A DNA stretch of 64,000 bases from Bacteroidaceae bacterium (GTDB taxonomy: Bacteria > Bacteroidota > Bacteroidia > Bacteroidales > Barnesiellaceae_A). Positions 41,295 to 51,215 of the stretch are shown here, piece by piece. The notes beneath the pieces are model-generated. The model was not told the origin of the DNA, did no database searches, and was given only the letters and a program-made list of their open reading frames with translations. The translations under genes were made by a program, and so were the position numbers. The stretch is taken from contig JAFUOV010000004.1 in assembly GCA_017481745.1 (NCBI GenBank), forward strand, positions 1 through 64,000, given 5' to 3'. Every line of letters starts with the position of its first letter. Position 1 is the stretch's first letter.

Positions 41295-44200
41295 ATGAAA
41301 AATTTCTCTAAAATTTTCATTTGTGGGCTGTTGGCATTAATCACGCTACAAGCCACAGCAGCAGCCTCTTTTGTAGGCGACCGCAATGATTTTCGCGATG
41401 AAACGATTTACTTTGTTATGACCACTCGCTTCTACGATGGCGACCCCGACAACAATACTCAATGTTGGGACAACCAAGATCGTAATGCCGGCGACCCCGC
41501 TTGGCGTGGCGACTTCAAAGGTCTTATCGAGAAACTTGATTACATCAAGGCTCTTGGTTTTACAGCCGTATGGATTACTCCCGTTGTTGAGAATGCATCG
41601 GGCTACGACTATCACGGTTATCACGCATCAAACTTCAGCAAGGTTGACCACCGCTACGAGAGCGAAGATGTCGACTTCCAAGACCTCATCGACGCAGCTC
41701 ACGCTCGCGGCATGAAGATTATCCTCGACATCGTGCTCAACCACACCGGTAACTTTGGTGAGGAGAACCTCTGCAAACTTTTCACTCGCGACTGGACAGC
41801 CAACCAAGCTACTCTCGACGACTGCATGGTTCCCTACACTGTAAAAGACGGTGGTAAACTTCCCGATAACTATCTCGACCTCGTTGGCTCGGAGCAATAC
41901 GCCAAACGTCTTGCTCAAATGAAAAATACCGACGGTCAAAACCACGACGTAAACAACTACTGGCACCACGTAGCCAACGAATGGAACTGGGACGACTACT
42001 CTCGCTGGTATGGTCAGATTGCAGGCGACTGCGTAGACCTCAACACCGAGAACCCCTACGTTACCAACTATCTCGTAAAATGCTACGGCGAGTTTATCAA
42101 GATGGGTGTTGACGGTTTCCGTATCGACACATCGGGTCACATTTCGCGCTTGACTTTCAACAAAGCATTTATCCCTCAATTCCAAGCTCTTGCCGAGCAA
42201 TACAAAGCCAAACGTAACAACGGTCCGTTCTTTATGTATGGCGAGGTATGTGCCCGCGAGCGCAACGTTACTTATCGTAACCACGAGAACTGCTCTCCCT
42301 ACTTCTACACTTGGAAAGAGTCAAAAGACTATGCTTGGGATACAAGCGAAACTTCTTGGAACGGTATCGTTGTGAAAGAAGGTTCAAAAGGTAGCCACAC
42401 CAACATCACATCGGTAGATGCTCAAGGTGTCGACTATCAAGATGACAACGGCATGCCCGAGTCGTCAAATGCATTCCTCAATGGCAACACTTACCACACT
42501 CCCGACCACTCTAAATACTCGGGCTTGAGTGTTATCGACTTCCCCATGCACTGGAACTTCCGTACAGCATCTGAAGCCTTCGGTGTAAAATATGGCGATA
42601 AATACTACAACGATGCTACTTACAACGTGGTATATGTAGACTCGCACGACTACGCTCCCGACGGTGCTCCCGAAAGCACTCGTTTCGACCAAGGTGAAGA
42701 TGTATGGGCAGAAAACCTCTCATTGATGTTCTCTTTCCGCGGTATTCCCTGTATCTACTATGGTTCTGAAATCCAATTCCGCAAAGGTTATGTAATCGAC
42801 AAAGGTCCCAATATCGCATTGAGCGAGACTGGTCGTGCATATTTTGGTGGTTATATCAAGGGTGATATCAATGTAAGCGACTTTGCACAATACAGTGGTG
42901 CATCGGGCAACATTGCTGCAACACTCTCTCACCCTCTTGCCATGCACATCCAACGCCTCAACCGCATTCGTGCTGCCGTTCCCGCATTGCGTAAGGGTCA
43001 ATACAGCACCGAGGGTTGCTCAGGTAGCTTTGCATTCAAACGTCGTTACACCGACAGCAACACCGACTCGTATGCACTCGTAACCATCAGCGGCGGTGCT
43101 ACATTTACAGGTATTGAGAACGGTACTTATGTAGATGCTATCACTGGTGACACCAAGACTGTAACCAACGGCACACTCACAGCAAGCTGCTCGGGTAAAG
43201 GTAACATGCGTGTATATGTGCTCAGCACAAGCAAAACACCCGCTCCCGGCAAGGTTGGCGTAGACGGTAAATACCTCTACAACACATCTTCTAGCACTGC
43301 TACTCAAAAGTCGTACGACGGTACTCAAGAGGAGAAATCATCGGTTAACGGCGGTAGCGAACCCGGAAGCGGTGACGTAGAAGAGCCCGAAGTTGTTACT
43401 CCTCCCTCGATGAGCGAAGGCGAACAAGCTGTATTCTTTGAGAACTCTGCCAACTGGGACGGTAAGATACGTGCTTGGATATGGAGCGATAGCAAGAACT
43501 ATACAGGTGGCTCATGGCCCGGACAAACTTGTACTTACCTCGGCAACAACATCTGGAAATGGAGCTACACCGGTACCGACAAAATTCCTACCGGCGCAGG
43601 CGTAATCTTCAACAACGGTAGCACACAAACCGGCGACATGGATTGGGTGAACGGTGGCTACTACAACGCCAACGGCTATGTGAAGACTATTGAAGGCGCA
43701 GGCGAGATACCCGATACCCCCGATACTCCAGACACTCCCGATACTCCCGTTGTACCCGGCGAGTCTACTACTTGGACTTTCTACTACAAAGATACCAACT
43801 GGAGCTCGGTGAAAGCCTATGTATGGGATAACGGCAACAGCAACAAAGAGTACCTCGGTACTTGGTCGGGTAAATCTATGACCAAGAACAGCGATGGTAT
43901 GTGGGAAGTTTCGTTCACAACAACCGATGCCCTTGTAGAACCTATGGTAGTATTCAACAATGGTAATGGCGAACAAACCAGCGACTTTGCTCTCGTAAAC
44001 AACGGTATATATACTTACAACGGTTACACCGGCGAGAACGGAGAAGGTGGTGAAGACACTCCTGACACACCCGACACACCTGTAACCGAAAGCTGGCGTT
44101 TCTACTACAACGATACCAATTGGGGTACATCGACAGTATATGCTTACGTTTGGGATGCAGGAAACGGCAATGCCGAGCAACTCGGCACATGGCCCGGTAC

Positions 44201-44576
44201 TCCCATGACATGGAACAGCGACGGCATGTGGGAAATATCTTTCACTCCCTCATCAGCTCTTAAATCGCCCATGGTTATCTTCAACAATGGTCAAAGTAAC
44301 GGCTCTAACCAAACAAGCGACCTCACATTGGTTAACGACGGTGTATACGGCTTCGACGGCTTCAAATATACCGGCTTGAACAGCGTTGAGAGCATCAATA
44401 TGAAGGTATATGCAGCAGGTGGTTTCCTTTACGTAATCACTCCTGTTACAACCGACATCCGCATTGTTCGCGCCGACGGTATCGTAATCGTTAAGACCGT
44501 TTACGAAGGTATGAACGTAATCGACGACCTCGCTCGTGGCTTCTACATCGTAAACCGCAAGAAAGTGATTTTGTAA
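41295..44576 (+). CDS. Secreted alpha-amylase with three starch-binding modules
   Basis: 1093 residues from MKNFSKIF, which gives a signal peptide (cut near ATAAA, residue 23). A GH13 catalytic domain covers about 25-640 with GVDGFRIDTSGH (nucleophile), FFMYGEVCAR (acid/base) and YVDSHDY (third acid). Three related modules of about 95 residues follow, starting near VFFENSANWDG, WTFYYKDTNWSS and WRFYYNDTNWGT, each with a WPG/WSG and a IFNNG or VFNNG strand, as in CBM26 starch-binding modules. Thr-Pro-Asp linkers separate them. The last 60 residues (RADGIVIVKTVYEG ... LARGFYIVNRKKVIL) resemble a T9SS sorting domain. It should cut starch outside the cell; the lipoprotein pullulanase at 11768 would debranch the products. 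Confidence 0.93.
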   Translation: MKNFSKIFICGLLALITLQATAAASFVGDRNDFRDETIYFVMTTRFYDGDPDNNTQCWDNQDRNAGDPAWRGDFKGLIEKLDYIKALGFTAVWITPVVENASGYDYHGYHASNFSKVDHRYESEDVDFQDLIDAAHARGMKIILDIVLNHTGNFGEENLCKLFTRDWTANQATLDDCMVPYTVKDGGKLPDNYLDLVGSEQYAKRLAQMKNTDGQNHDVNNYWHHVANEWNWDDYSRWYGQIAGDCVDLNTENPYVTNYLVKCYGEFIKMGVDGFRIDTSGHISRLTFNKAFIPQFQALAEQYKAKRNNGPFFMYGEVCARERNVTYRNHENCSPYFYTWKESKDYAWDTSETSWNGIVVKEGSKGSHTNITSVDAQGVDYQDDNGMPESSNAFLNGNTYHTPDHSKYSGLSVIDFPMHWNFRTASEAFGVKYGDKYYNDATYNVVYVDSHDYAPDGAPESTRFDQGEDVWAENLSLMFSFRGIPCIYYGSEIQFRKGYVIDKGPNIALSETGRAYFGGYIKGDINVSDFAQYSGASGNIAATLSHPLAMHIQRLNRIRAAVPALRKGQYSTEGCSGSFAFKRRYTDSNTDSYALVTISGGATFTGIENGTYVDAITGDTKTVTNGTLTASCSGKGNMRVYVLSTSKTPAPGKVGVDGKYLYNTSSSTATQKSYDGTQEEKSSVNGGSEPGSGDVEEPEVVTPPSMSEGEQAVFFENSANWDGKIRAWIWSDSKNYTGGSWPGQTCTYLGNNIWKWSYTGTDKIPTGAGVIFNNGSTQTGDMDWVNGGYYNANGYVKTIEGAGEIPDTPDTPDTPDTPVVPGESTTWTFYYKDTNWSSVKAYVWDNGNSNKEYLGTWSGKSMTKNSDGMWEVSFTTTDALVEPMVVFNNGNGEQTSDFALVNNGIYTYNGYTGENGEGGEDTPDTPDTPVTESWRFYYNDTNWGTSTVYAYVWDAGNGNAEQLGTWPGTPMTWNSDGMWEISFTPSSALKSPMVIFNNGQSNGSNQTSDLTLVNDGVYGFDGFKYTGLNSVESINMKVYAAGGFLYVITPVTTDIRIVRADGIVIVKTVYEGMNVIDDLARGFYIVNRKKVIL

Positions 44577-44598
44577 TCCACTTACATTCTCCTATACA

Positions 44599-44631
44599 CA
44601 GCCCCAAGAAACAATCTTGGGGCTGTTTTTT
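44599..44631 (+). terminator. Terminator of the amylase gene
   Basis: CAGCCCCAAGA pairs perfectly with TCTTGGGGCTG, 5-nt loop, then six T. The T-run doubles as the -33 element of the next promoter. Confidence 0.92.
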
Positions 44632-44659
44632 GTATATAACCATATAATTACTACCTTTG
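44629..44659 (+). promoter_or_regulatory. Promoter of the FKBP gene
   Basis: -33 TTTG (44629-44632) taken from the terminator T-run, 19-nt spacer, -7 TACCTTTG (44652-44659). Confidence 0.8.
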
Positions 44660-44685
44660 TAATAAACTGATTTATTATCGTATAT

Positions 44686-45084
44686 ATGGCTAAACAAGAA
44701 TACATCAAAGCCAACAAAGAGTGGCTCGAAGCAAAAGCAAAAGAAGAGGGCGTAAAAGCCCTTCCCAAAGGAATATACTACAAGGTTTTGAAGCAAGGTG
44801 ATATGTCGTCGGCAACCCCTGTCAAGCGTAGCATTATCACTGCTCACTACACCGGACGTACCATCAATGGCAAGAAGTTTGACAGCAGCTTGGGCGGAGT
44901 ACCTTTGGCGTGCCGATTGTGCGACCTGATAGAGGGCTGGATTATAGCCCTGCAACAGATGCACGTAGGCGATAAATGGGAACTCTACATCCCTGCCGAA
45001 ATGGGATATGGCAAATTCTCGCAACCCGGCATTCCGGACGGCTCTACCTTGATTTTTGAGATAGAGCTACTGGGCATAGCTTAA
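44686..45084 (+). CDS. FKBP-type peptidyl-prolyl isomerase
   Basis: 132 residues, one FKBP domain (about 48-130: ITAHYTGRTINGKKFDSS, then LIEGWIIALQQMHVGDKWEL and IPAEMGYGKFSQPGIPDGSTLIF). A charged helical segment (1-30) precedes it. No signal peptide, so it acts in the cytosol. It speeds cis-trans isomerisation of prolyl bonds. It has its own promoter; the downstream lipoprotein gene has another. Confidence 0.92.
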   Translation: MAKQEYIKANKEWLEAKAKEEGVKALPKGIYYKVLKQGDMSSATPVKRSIITAHYTGRTINGKKFDSSLGGVPLACRLCDLIEGWIIALQQMHVGDKWELYIPAEMGYGKFSQPGIPDGSTLIFEIELLGIA

Positions 45085-45101
45085 GATGCCAATATTTTTT
45101 G

Positions 45102-45109
45102 TATGTTTG
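45102..45109 (+). promoter_or_regulatory. -7 element before the DUF4369 lipoprotein
   Basis: TATGTTTG, 17 bp before the start codon. No TTTG at -33. Confidence 0.45.
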
Positions 45110-45126
45110 CAACAAACAATAAAACG

Positions 45127-46248
45127 ATGAACCGAAGTATCATACTATCACTTCTTGCATTGCTACTACTGACAGTGGCTTGTGGCGATGAAAAAGATGT
45201 TTTCATCATCAAAGGAAAGCTCAACAACTTGGGCGGTCAGCCACTTTACGCGCTATACGAAACACACGACGGTATAGCCATAGACACCCTCATGCCACAA
45301 GATGGCAAGATAGAGATGCGTGGAGAAGCAGCAGAACTCACCCCTATACAACTTTACGACCATACTTGGCAACCCTACATGCGCCTATACATGAGCAATG
45401 GCGAGCGTGTAGAGATTGAGGGCGATGCACAACACAAATATGAGATAAAGATGAAAGGGTCGCACCTCAACCGCGACTTGTGGAAGTTGATATGCAAGAA
45501 CAATGAGATATTTACTGCGGCATATACATCGGGCAGCAATCGTGATAGAGGATTTGAAAGCGTTGAAAAATACGACCAAAATACAACTCGACTCGACTCG
45601 GTATTAATCGACTATATCAAGCATCATCAAGGCAACAAGTTGAGCAGTGTACTCATTGGCGACTATCTGCTCCGCTATAACAACTTTGCCTTTTGCGACT
45701 CGTTGTGGAATAGGCTCGACGAGGATGCACAAATACCATACATCGCCTCAACCATGGAGCGACTACGCAAAGAGTTGAGCTTCGTCAGCGACAACAAGAA
45801 ACTACCCTACCTGCGCTACCTCAGCGACGGCGACTCACTATTGTTTGTCAATCCTCGCAGTAGCAAGGCTACACTGCTATGTATATGGAGCGCCGATAGC
45901 CGACAAGCCAACTCGTGGCGCAAGGAGTTGATAAAATATGCCAACCAATACGACAAGAAAAAGCTACAAGTCGTAGCCTTGTCATTCGACCGCGACACAG
46001 CCCTGTGGCATAAGATTATAAAAAACGACTCAACTCATATTGTAGACCTTTGGGGCGATGCTATATACACAAGCAAGACACTGAAAAATCACCAAGTTAC
46101 ACGCATGCCGGTATATATGCTCGCCGACTCGTTAGGCAATATCTTGGTGAGAACATCACAACTGCCCGATAGCGACATAGACATACAGATAGACTCGCTA
46201 TTCACTCGTCACCAATACAAGATAGAGCAACCTATATTCAAACCATAA
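45127..46248 (+). CDS. DUF4369 / thioredoxin-fold lipoprotein lacking CxxC
   Basis: 373 residues from MNRSIILS. The signal peptide ends in LLTVAC (Cys19 lipidated). Residues about 25-130 are a DUF4369 beta domain (FIIKGKLNNLGGQPLYALYE), and about 235-370 are a TlpA-like thioredoxin fold (ATLLCIWSADSRQANSWRKE). The position of the CxxC active site reads SADS, so disulfide exchange is unlikely and a binding or structural role is more probable. Envelope location. It is followed by yifB after 14 bp. Confidence 0.82.
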   Translation: MNRSIILSLLALLLLTVACGDEKDVFIIKGKLNNLGGQPLYALYETHDGIAIDTLMPQDGKIEMRGEAAELTPIQLYDHTWQPYMRLYMSNGERVEIEGDAQHKYEIKMKGSHLNRDLWKLICKNNEIFTAAYTSGSNRDRGFESVEKYDQNTTRLDSVLIDYIKHHQGNKLSSVLIGDYLLRYNNFAFCDSLWNRLDEDAQIPYIASTMERLRKELSFVSDNKKLPYLRYLSDGDSLLFVNPRSSKATLLCIWSADSRQANSWRKELIKYANQYDKKKLQVVALSFDRDTALWHKIIKNDSTHIVDLWGDAIYTSKTLKNHQVTRMPVYMLADSLGNILVRTSQLPDSDIDIQIDSLFTRHQYKIEQPIFKP

Positions 46249-46262
46249 AACCCTCTACGCCG

Positions 46263-47801
46263 ATGCTTGTAAAAGTATATGGAGCTGCCATGCAAGGCAT
46301 TGATGCCTTGATTGTTACAATCGAAGTCAACTGCTCAAAAGGTATTCGTTTTCTCATGGTAGGACTGCCCGATGCGGCAGTCAAGGAGAGCCACGAGCGC
46401 ATACAATCGGCTCTGACACACAACAACTACAAGTTTCCGCGTCGGCAAGTCATCGTCAATATGTCGCCTGCCGACATTCGCAAGGAGGGTGCTGCCTACG
46501 ACCTCCCCTTGGCAATAGGGCTGCTGGCAGCCGATGAACAGATTTCAGCAGAGAAATTGCCACACTATATGCTCATGGGCGAATTGTCGCTCGACGGCAG
46601 CATACTCCCCATCAAAGGCGCATTGCCCATGGCCATCAAGGCGCGAGAAATGGGGTTTAAAGGCATTATCGTTCCTCACGAAAACGTAAGAGAGGCTGCC
46701 GTAGTAAACAAACTCGATGTGTATGGAGTGAAACACCTGAGTGAGGTTGTCGACTTTTTCGACGGTAAGGCAGAACTGACACCAACCGTATTTGACACCC
46801 GCGCCGAGTTTTACGAGAGCTACAACAAGACAGGGCTCGACTTTAGCGACGTAAAAGGACAGGAAAACGTAAAAAGAGCCTTTGAAGTAGCAGCCGCCGG
46901 TGGACACAACATCATTCTGATAGGTCCTCCCGGAGCAGGCAAGTCAATGATGGCAAAACGCCTGCCCTCGATACTACCCCCTTTGACACTGCAAGAAGCC
47001 CTCGAAACCACCAAGATACACAGCGTAGCAGGCAAGATGCGCGGTGGCGAATCGTTGCTATCACAGCGACCTTTCCGCGCCCCACACCACACCATTTCGA
47101 GCGTTGCCCTTGTGGGCGGTGGTGCCTATCCGCAACCCGGCGAAATATCATTGGCTCACAACGGAGTATTGTTTCTCGATGAGCTGCCCGAGTTCAACCG
47201 CCAAGTACTCGAAGTAATGCGCCAACCCCTCGAAGACCGCAAGATAACCGTTTCACGTGCCAAATACACCATCGAATACCCGGCAGGCGTAATGCTGGTT
47301 GCCTCGATGAACCCCTGCCCTTGTGGCTACTACAACCATCCCACACGCGATTGTATATGCGCCCCGGGGGCAGTACAACGATACCTTAACAAAATATCGG
47401 GACCCCTGCTCGACCGCATCGACATTCAAGTAGAGATAGTTCCTGTGCCATTTGAGAAGATATCATCGACACAAGCATCGGAACCCAGCAGTAGCATACG
47501 TGAGCGCGTGATACATGCCCGCGAGCTACAAGCCATTCGCTTTATCAACGAGCCCGGTGTCTACTGCAATGCACAGATGAACACCCGCATGCTCAACCGA
47601 TATGCCGTACCCGACAAAGAGGGCTTACAACGCCTCAAAGTAGCAATGGAGCGATTTAACCTCTCGGCTCGTGCCTACGATCGCATTCTCAAGGTAGCAC
47701 GCACCATTGCCGACCTCGCTTGCAGCGACAACATTACCGTCGAACACATAAGCGAGGCTATCAACTACCGCAACCTCGACCGCGCCGGCTGGGCAGGATA
47801 A
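46263..47801 (+). CDS. yifB: YifB family Mg chelatase-like AAA ATPase (ComM type)
   Basis: 512 residues. The N-terminal ChlI-like S5-fold domain (about 1-165: NCSKGIRFLMVGLPDAAVKE) precedes the AAA core with Walker A IGPPGAGKSMMAKRLPS (about 218-234) and Walker B LFLDELPEF, followed by MNPCPCGYYNHPTRDC. Family members (ComM) are DNA helicases that promote branch migration in natural transformation. No other competence gene lies here. Confidence 0.93.
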   Translation: MLVKVYGAAMQGIDALIVTIEVNCSKGIRFLMVGLPDAAVKESHERIQSALTHNNYKFPRRQVIVNMSPADIRKEGAAYDLPLAIGLLAADEQISAEKLPHYMLMGELSLDGSILPIKGALPMAIKAREMGFKGIIVPHENVREAAVVNKLDVYGVKHLSEVVDFFDGKAELTPTVFDTRAEFYESYNKTGLDFSDVKGQENVKRAFEVAAAGGHNIILIGPPGAGKSMMAKRLPSILPPLTLQEALETTKIHSVAGKMRGGESLLSQRPFRAPHHTISSVALVGGGAYPQPGEISLAHNGVLFLDELPEFNRQVLEVMRQPLEDRKITVSRAKYTIEYPAGVMLVASMNPCPCGYYNHPTRDCICAPGAVQRYLNKISGPLLDRIDIQVEIVPVPFEKISSTQASEPSSSIRERVIHARELQAIRFINEPGVYCNAQMNTRMLNRYAVPDKEGLQRLKVAMERFNLSARAYDRILKVARTIADLACSDNITVEHISEAINYRNLDRAGWAG

Positions 47802-47860
47802 AGACCTTTATATGGCACACACAGCCTCGCAATCGGGCACAAGATAGCTCATACTCGGTA

Positions 47861-47880
47861 AAAATAAGTTAACTTATTTT
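47861..47880. promoter_or_regulatory. 20-bp perfect palindrome at the DUF2723 promoter
   Basis: AAAATAAGTTAACTTATTTT is its own reverse complement over 20 bp. Its last bases form the -33 TTTG of the promoter at 47878-47908, so a bound protein would block polymerase. Confidence 0.6.
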
Positions 47881-47908
47881 GTTCACTACGCGCTTATCGC
47901 TATCTTTG
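47878..47908 (+). promoter_or_regulatory. Promoter of the DUF2723 gene
   Basis: -33 TTTG (47878-47881), 19-nt spacer, -7 TATCTTTG (47901-47908). Transcription should start near 47915, leaving a leader of about 80 nt. Confidence 0.8.
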
Positions 47909-47995
47909 CAAATTACTAACTATAAACTATAATTATACCCTATGCCACAATCGGTTGTGGCAGGTGGGTAGGTTTTGAAACTATAACAAAAAGAT

Positions 47996-50900
47996 ATGAA
48001 ACAGTACAATCTACTGAACACTGTGATGGGTTGGGTGGTTTTTGCCATTGCTGCAATTACCTATATCCTCACATTGGAGCCTACAGCAAGCTTTTGGGAC
48101 TGTGGCGAGTTTATTGCTTCGGCATACAAACTTGAGGTGGGACACCCTCCCGGCAACCCTATCTTTATGCTCACCGGTAGGTTCTTTGCCAACTTTGCAT
48201 CCGACCCCTCACAAGTTGCATATCTCATCAACTTGATGTCGGCATTGCTCAGTGCCGGAACTATCTTATTCCTGTTCTGGACAATCACCTACCTTGCCAA
48301 GAAGTTGATACACCCCGACGGCGAGCAGATGACCGTAGCTCGCATGATTACCATCCTCGGTTGTGGTCTTGTGGGTGCTTTGGCATACACATGGAGCGAT
48401 ACTTTCTGGTATTCGGCAGTAGAGGGTGAGGTATATGCCTACTCGTCGTTCTGCACAGCAGTTGTTTTCTGGCTCATCCTCAAGTGGGATAGTGTAGCCG
48501 ACGAACCGTATGCCAATCGTTATCTCATTCTTATTGCCTATCTGATAGGTGTATCTATTGCAGTACACTTGCTCAACTTGCTGTGTATTCCTGCCATTGT
48601 GTTGGTATACTACTACCGCAAGTTTAAGAATGTCAACGCCAAGGGTTCGTTGCTGGCTTTGCTCGTATCGTTTGGTATCATCGTATTGTTACTGTATGGC
48701 ATCGTACCGGGCTTTGTTAAGGTAGCCGGATGGTTCGAATTGTTGTGTGTCAATACATTGGGCTTGCCGTTCAATAGTGGAGTTATTATATACTTCTTGC
48801 TTACAATGGGTACTATTGCATGGGCAATATACGAAACCTTTGCCAACAAAAACGAGTTGCGTACACGTATTCTGTTCTTGTGCAGTATCATCCTATCGGG
48901 CATGCCGTTTATTACCGACAACCTCTTTATCGGTCTGGCAGTATGTGTAGCTATCATATTGGCAACGTTGTACTTCAAATACTTCTCGGTGAAGGTAATG
49001 AATACCGTTCTCGCCGCCCTGTTGGTGATATTGATAGGCTACTCGTCGTATGCCTTGATACTTATACGCTCGGCAGCCAATACGCCGATGGACCAAAACT
49101 CTCCCGAGGATATCTTCACCCTTGGCAGCTACCTCAACCGCGAACAATATGGCGACACTCCGTTGCTGTATGGACAGACTTTCGTATCGAAAGTAAAACG
49201 TGTAAATGGTGAGGCGCAAGTAAAAGAGGGTAAAAACATATACCAAAAAGCTGTAAAGAAGAACGCCGACGAGCCCGACCGCTACGTGGTAACTGGCAAG
49301 AAAGAGTCGTATATATACGAGAGCGATACACAAATGTTCTTCCCTCGTATGCACAGCAATAAGCCCAGCCATGTATCGGCATACAAAGAGTGGAGTGGTG
49401 CTACCGCCGGCAAGAAACCTACTTTTGCCCAAAACCTGCAATTCTTCCTCGATTATCAGCTCAACCACATGTATTGGCGATATTTCTTGTGGAACTTTGC
49501 CGGTCGTCAGAACGACATACAAGGTCATGGCGAGGTTGATAAGGGTAATTGGATAAGCGGATTTAACTTTATCGACAAATACCGTGTGGGCGAAGCCTCG
49601 ACACTCCCCGACGAATTGGCTGACAACCCCGGTCGCAACGTATTCTATATGCTGCCCCTCATATTGGGTATCATCGGATTGTTGTACCAAGCCTTTGCCG
49701 GCAAACGAGGCATTGAGCAGTTCTGGGTAACATTCTTCTTGTTCTTCATGACCGGTATTGCCATTGTATTATACCTCAACCAGACACCCTATCAACCACG
49801 TGAGCGCGACTATGCATATGCTGGTTCGTTCTACGCCTACACGATATGGATAGGCTTGGGTGTTGCTGCCATTGCCCGCGGATTGGAGCGTGTGGCAGAG
49901 AAAGTGGGTGTCAACAACAAGATAGTACCCGCGGCTGTTGCTTCGGTATTGTGCTTGTGCGTGCCCTTGCAAATGGTGAGCCAAACATGGGACGACCACG
50001 ACCGCTCGGGACGTTACATTGCACGTGATTTCGGTATGAACTATCTGTCGAGCCTCGAGCCCAACGCCGTTATCTTTACCAATGGCGACAACGATACCTT
50101 CCCCTTGTGGTATGCTCAAGAGGTAGAGGGCTATCGTACCGACGTGCGTGTATGCAACTTGTCGTACTTCCAAACCGACTGGTATGCCGACCAAATGAAA
50201 CGTCCTGCATACGACTCGGAGGCACTGCCTATCTCTATGCCCCGCGAAAAGTATATGCACGACAAGTATGCCTACTCATACATTATCCCCATTGCCGATT
50301 GGCAATTCTCGGCTACCGATGCACTCGACTTCTTGTATAGCGACGATCCCAAGACCAAGAGAACACAATATGGCACACTCAATTATATTCCTACCGACAA
50401 GATTTACATTCCCGTAGACTCGGCAACAGCCATCAAGAACGCCGGAATACCCGTCGGATATGAAGAGTATGTTGAACCCAGTATCGTTCCCAACTTGAAT
50501 GGAAAGAGTGGCTTGTACTTCTACGAAACAGCATCGCTCGATATGATAAACAGCAACATACAACAAGGCTGGCAACGTCCTATCTACTATGCTGTAACGG
50601 TGTCGAGCGATCTCTACTTGGGATTGCAAGACTACTTTGCCCTCACCGGATTGGCATACCACGTAGTGCCCATGAAAACAGCCGTTTGTGGCGGAGTGGA
50701 CACCGAGCGTATGTATGACAACATGATGAACAAGTTCCGTTGGGGCGGATTGGAAAAAGCTACACCCGAAGACCCCATATATCTCGACGAGAACGTGCGC
50801 CGTATGTGTCAAACTACCCGCGTGATGTTCAACGAATTGGTTAACCAACTGATTGTCGAAGGCAAAAACGAGAAGGCTCTCGCTGCCTTGCAAACCATCG

Positions 50901-51199
50901 ACGAGAAGATGCCCGGATGGTTGGTTCCCTACGAAGGCTTGGCTATTCAGATGGCAACCAACTACCTCACCCTCGGTGAGAAAGAGAGAGCCAAAGAGAT
51001 AATCTTTGACAGCATCGAGCGCTCATTGCAATATATAGGATGGTATAAGACCCTCTCACCGCAACAACTGCGCTCGGTAGGCGAGAAAGATTTGCACAAC
51101 TATATCCTGCAAGCCGGCTTGACACTGCTTGTTGACAACGGCATGGAAGCCGATGCTCAACAGATTGTCAACGAGGCACGAGCTGCCGGCTTGATATAA
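47996..51199 (+). CDS. DUF2723 multi-pass membrane protein (GT-C-like)
   Basis: 1067 residues. The N-terminal DUF2723 domain (ILTLEPTASFWDCGEFIASA with YKLEVGHPPGNP, about 22-55) carries the acidic WDCGEF motif comparable to the catalytic loop of GT-C glycosyltransferases. About a dozen membrane helices extend to residue 660. A soluble C-terminal half contains FTNGDNDTFPLWYAQEVEG and ends in a TPR-like helical region (970-1060). DUF2723 proteins are Bacteroidota-typical and have been linked to protein O-mannosyl or lipid-linked sugar transfer; the specific reaction is not known. A single gene with a palindrome-bearing promoter and its own terminator. Confidence 0.88.
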   Translation: MKQYNLLNTVMGWVVFAIAAITYILTLEPTASFWDCGEFIASAYKLEVGHPPGNPIFMLTGRFFANFASDPSQVAYLINLMSALLSAGTILFLFWTITYLAKKLIHPDGEQMTVARMITILGCGLVGALAYTWSDTFWYSAVEGEVYAYSSFCTAVVFWLILKWDSVADEPYANRYLILIAYLIGVSIAVHLLNLLCIPAIVLVYYYRKFKNVNAKGSLLALLVSFGIIVLLLYGIVPGFVKVAGWFELLCVNTLGLPFNSGVIIYFLLTMGTIAWAIYETFANKNELRTRILFLCSIILSGMPFITDNLFIGLAVCVAIILATLYFKYFSVKVMNTVLAALLVILIGYSSYALILIRSAANTPMDQNSPEDIFTLGSYLNREQYGDTPLLYGQTFVSKVKRVNGEAQVKEGKNIYQKAVKKNADEPDRYVVTGKKESYIYESDTQMFFPRMHSNKPSHVSAYKEWSGATAGKKPTFAQNLQFFLDYQLNHMYWRYFLWNFAGRQNDIQGHGEVDKGNWISGFNFIDKYRVGEASTLPDELADNPGRNVFYMLPLILGIIGLLYQAFAGKRGIEQFWVTFFLFFMTGIAIVLYLNQTPYQPRERDYAYAGSFYAYTIWIGLGVAAIARGLERVAEKVGVNNKIVPAAVASVLCLCVPLQMVSQTWDDHDRSGRYIARDFGMNYLSSLEPNAVIFTNGDNDTFPLWYAQEVEGYRTDVRVCNLSYFQTDWYADQMKRPAYDSEALPISMPREKYMHDKYAYSYIIPIADWQFSATDALDFLYSDDPKTKRTQYGTLNYIPTDKIYIPVDSATAIKNAGIPVGYEEYVEPSIVPNLNGKSGLYFYETASLDMINSNIQQGWQRPIYYAVTVSSDLYLGLQDYFALTGLAYHVVPMKTAVCGGVDTERMYDNMMNKFRWGGLEKATPEDPIYLDENVRRMCQTTRVMFNELVNQLIVEGKNEKALAALQTIDEKMPGWLVPYEGLAIQMATNYLTLGEKERAKEIIFDSIERSLQYIGWYKTLSPQQLRSVGEKDLHNYILQAGLTLLVDNGMEADAQQIVNEARAAGLI

Positions 51200-51215
51200 A
51201 AAGATAAAATCGGAG

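Noticed and set aside
43712..43760. Short tandem repeat (GATACTCCC-like)
   Set aside because: It encodes the Thr-Pro-Asp linker between starch-binding modules, common in secreted enzymes.
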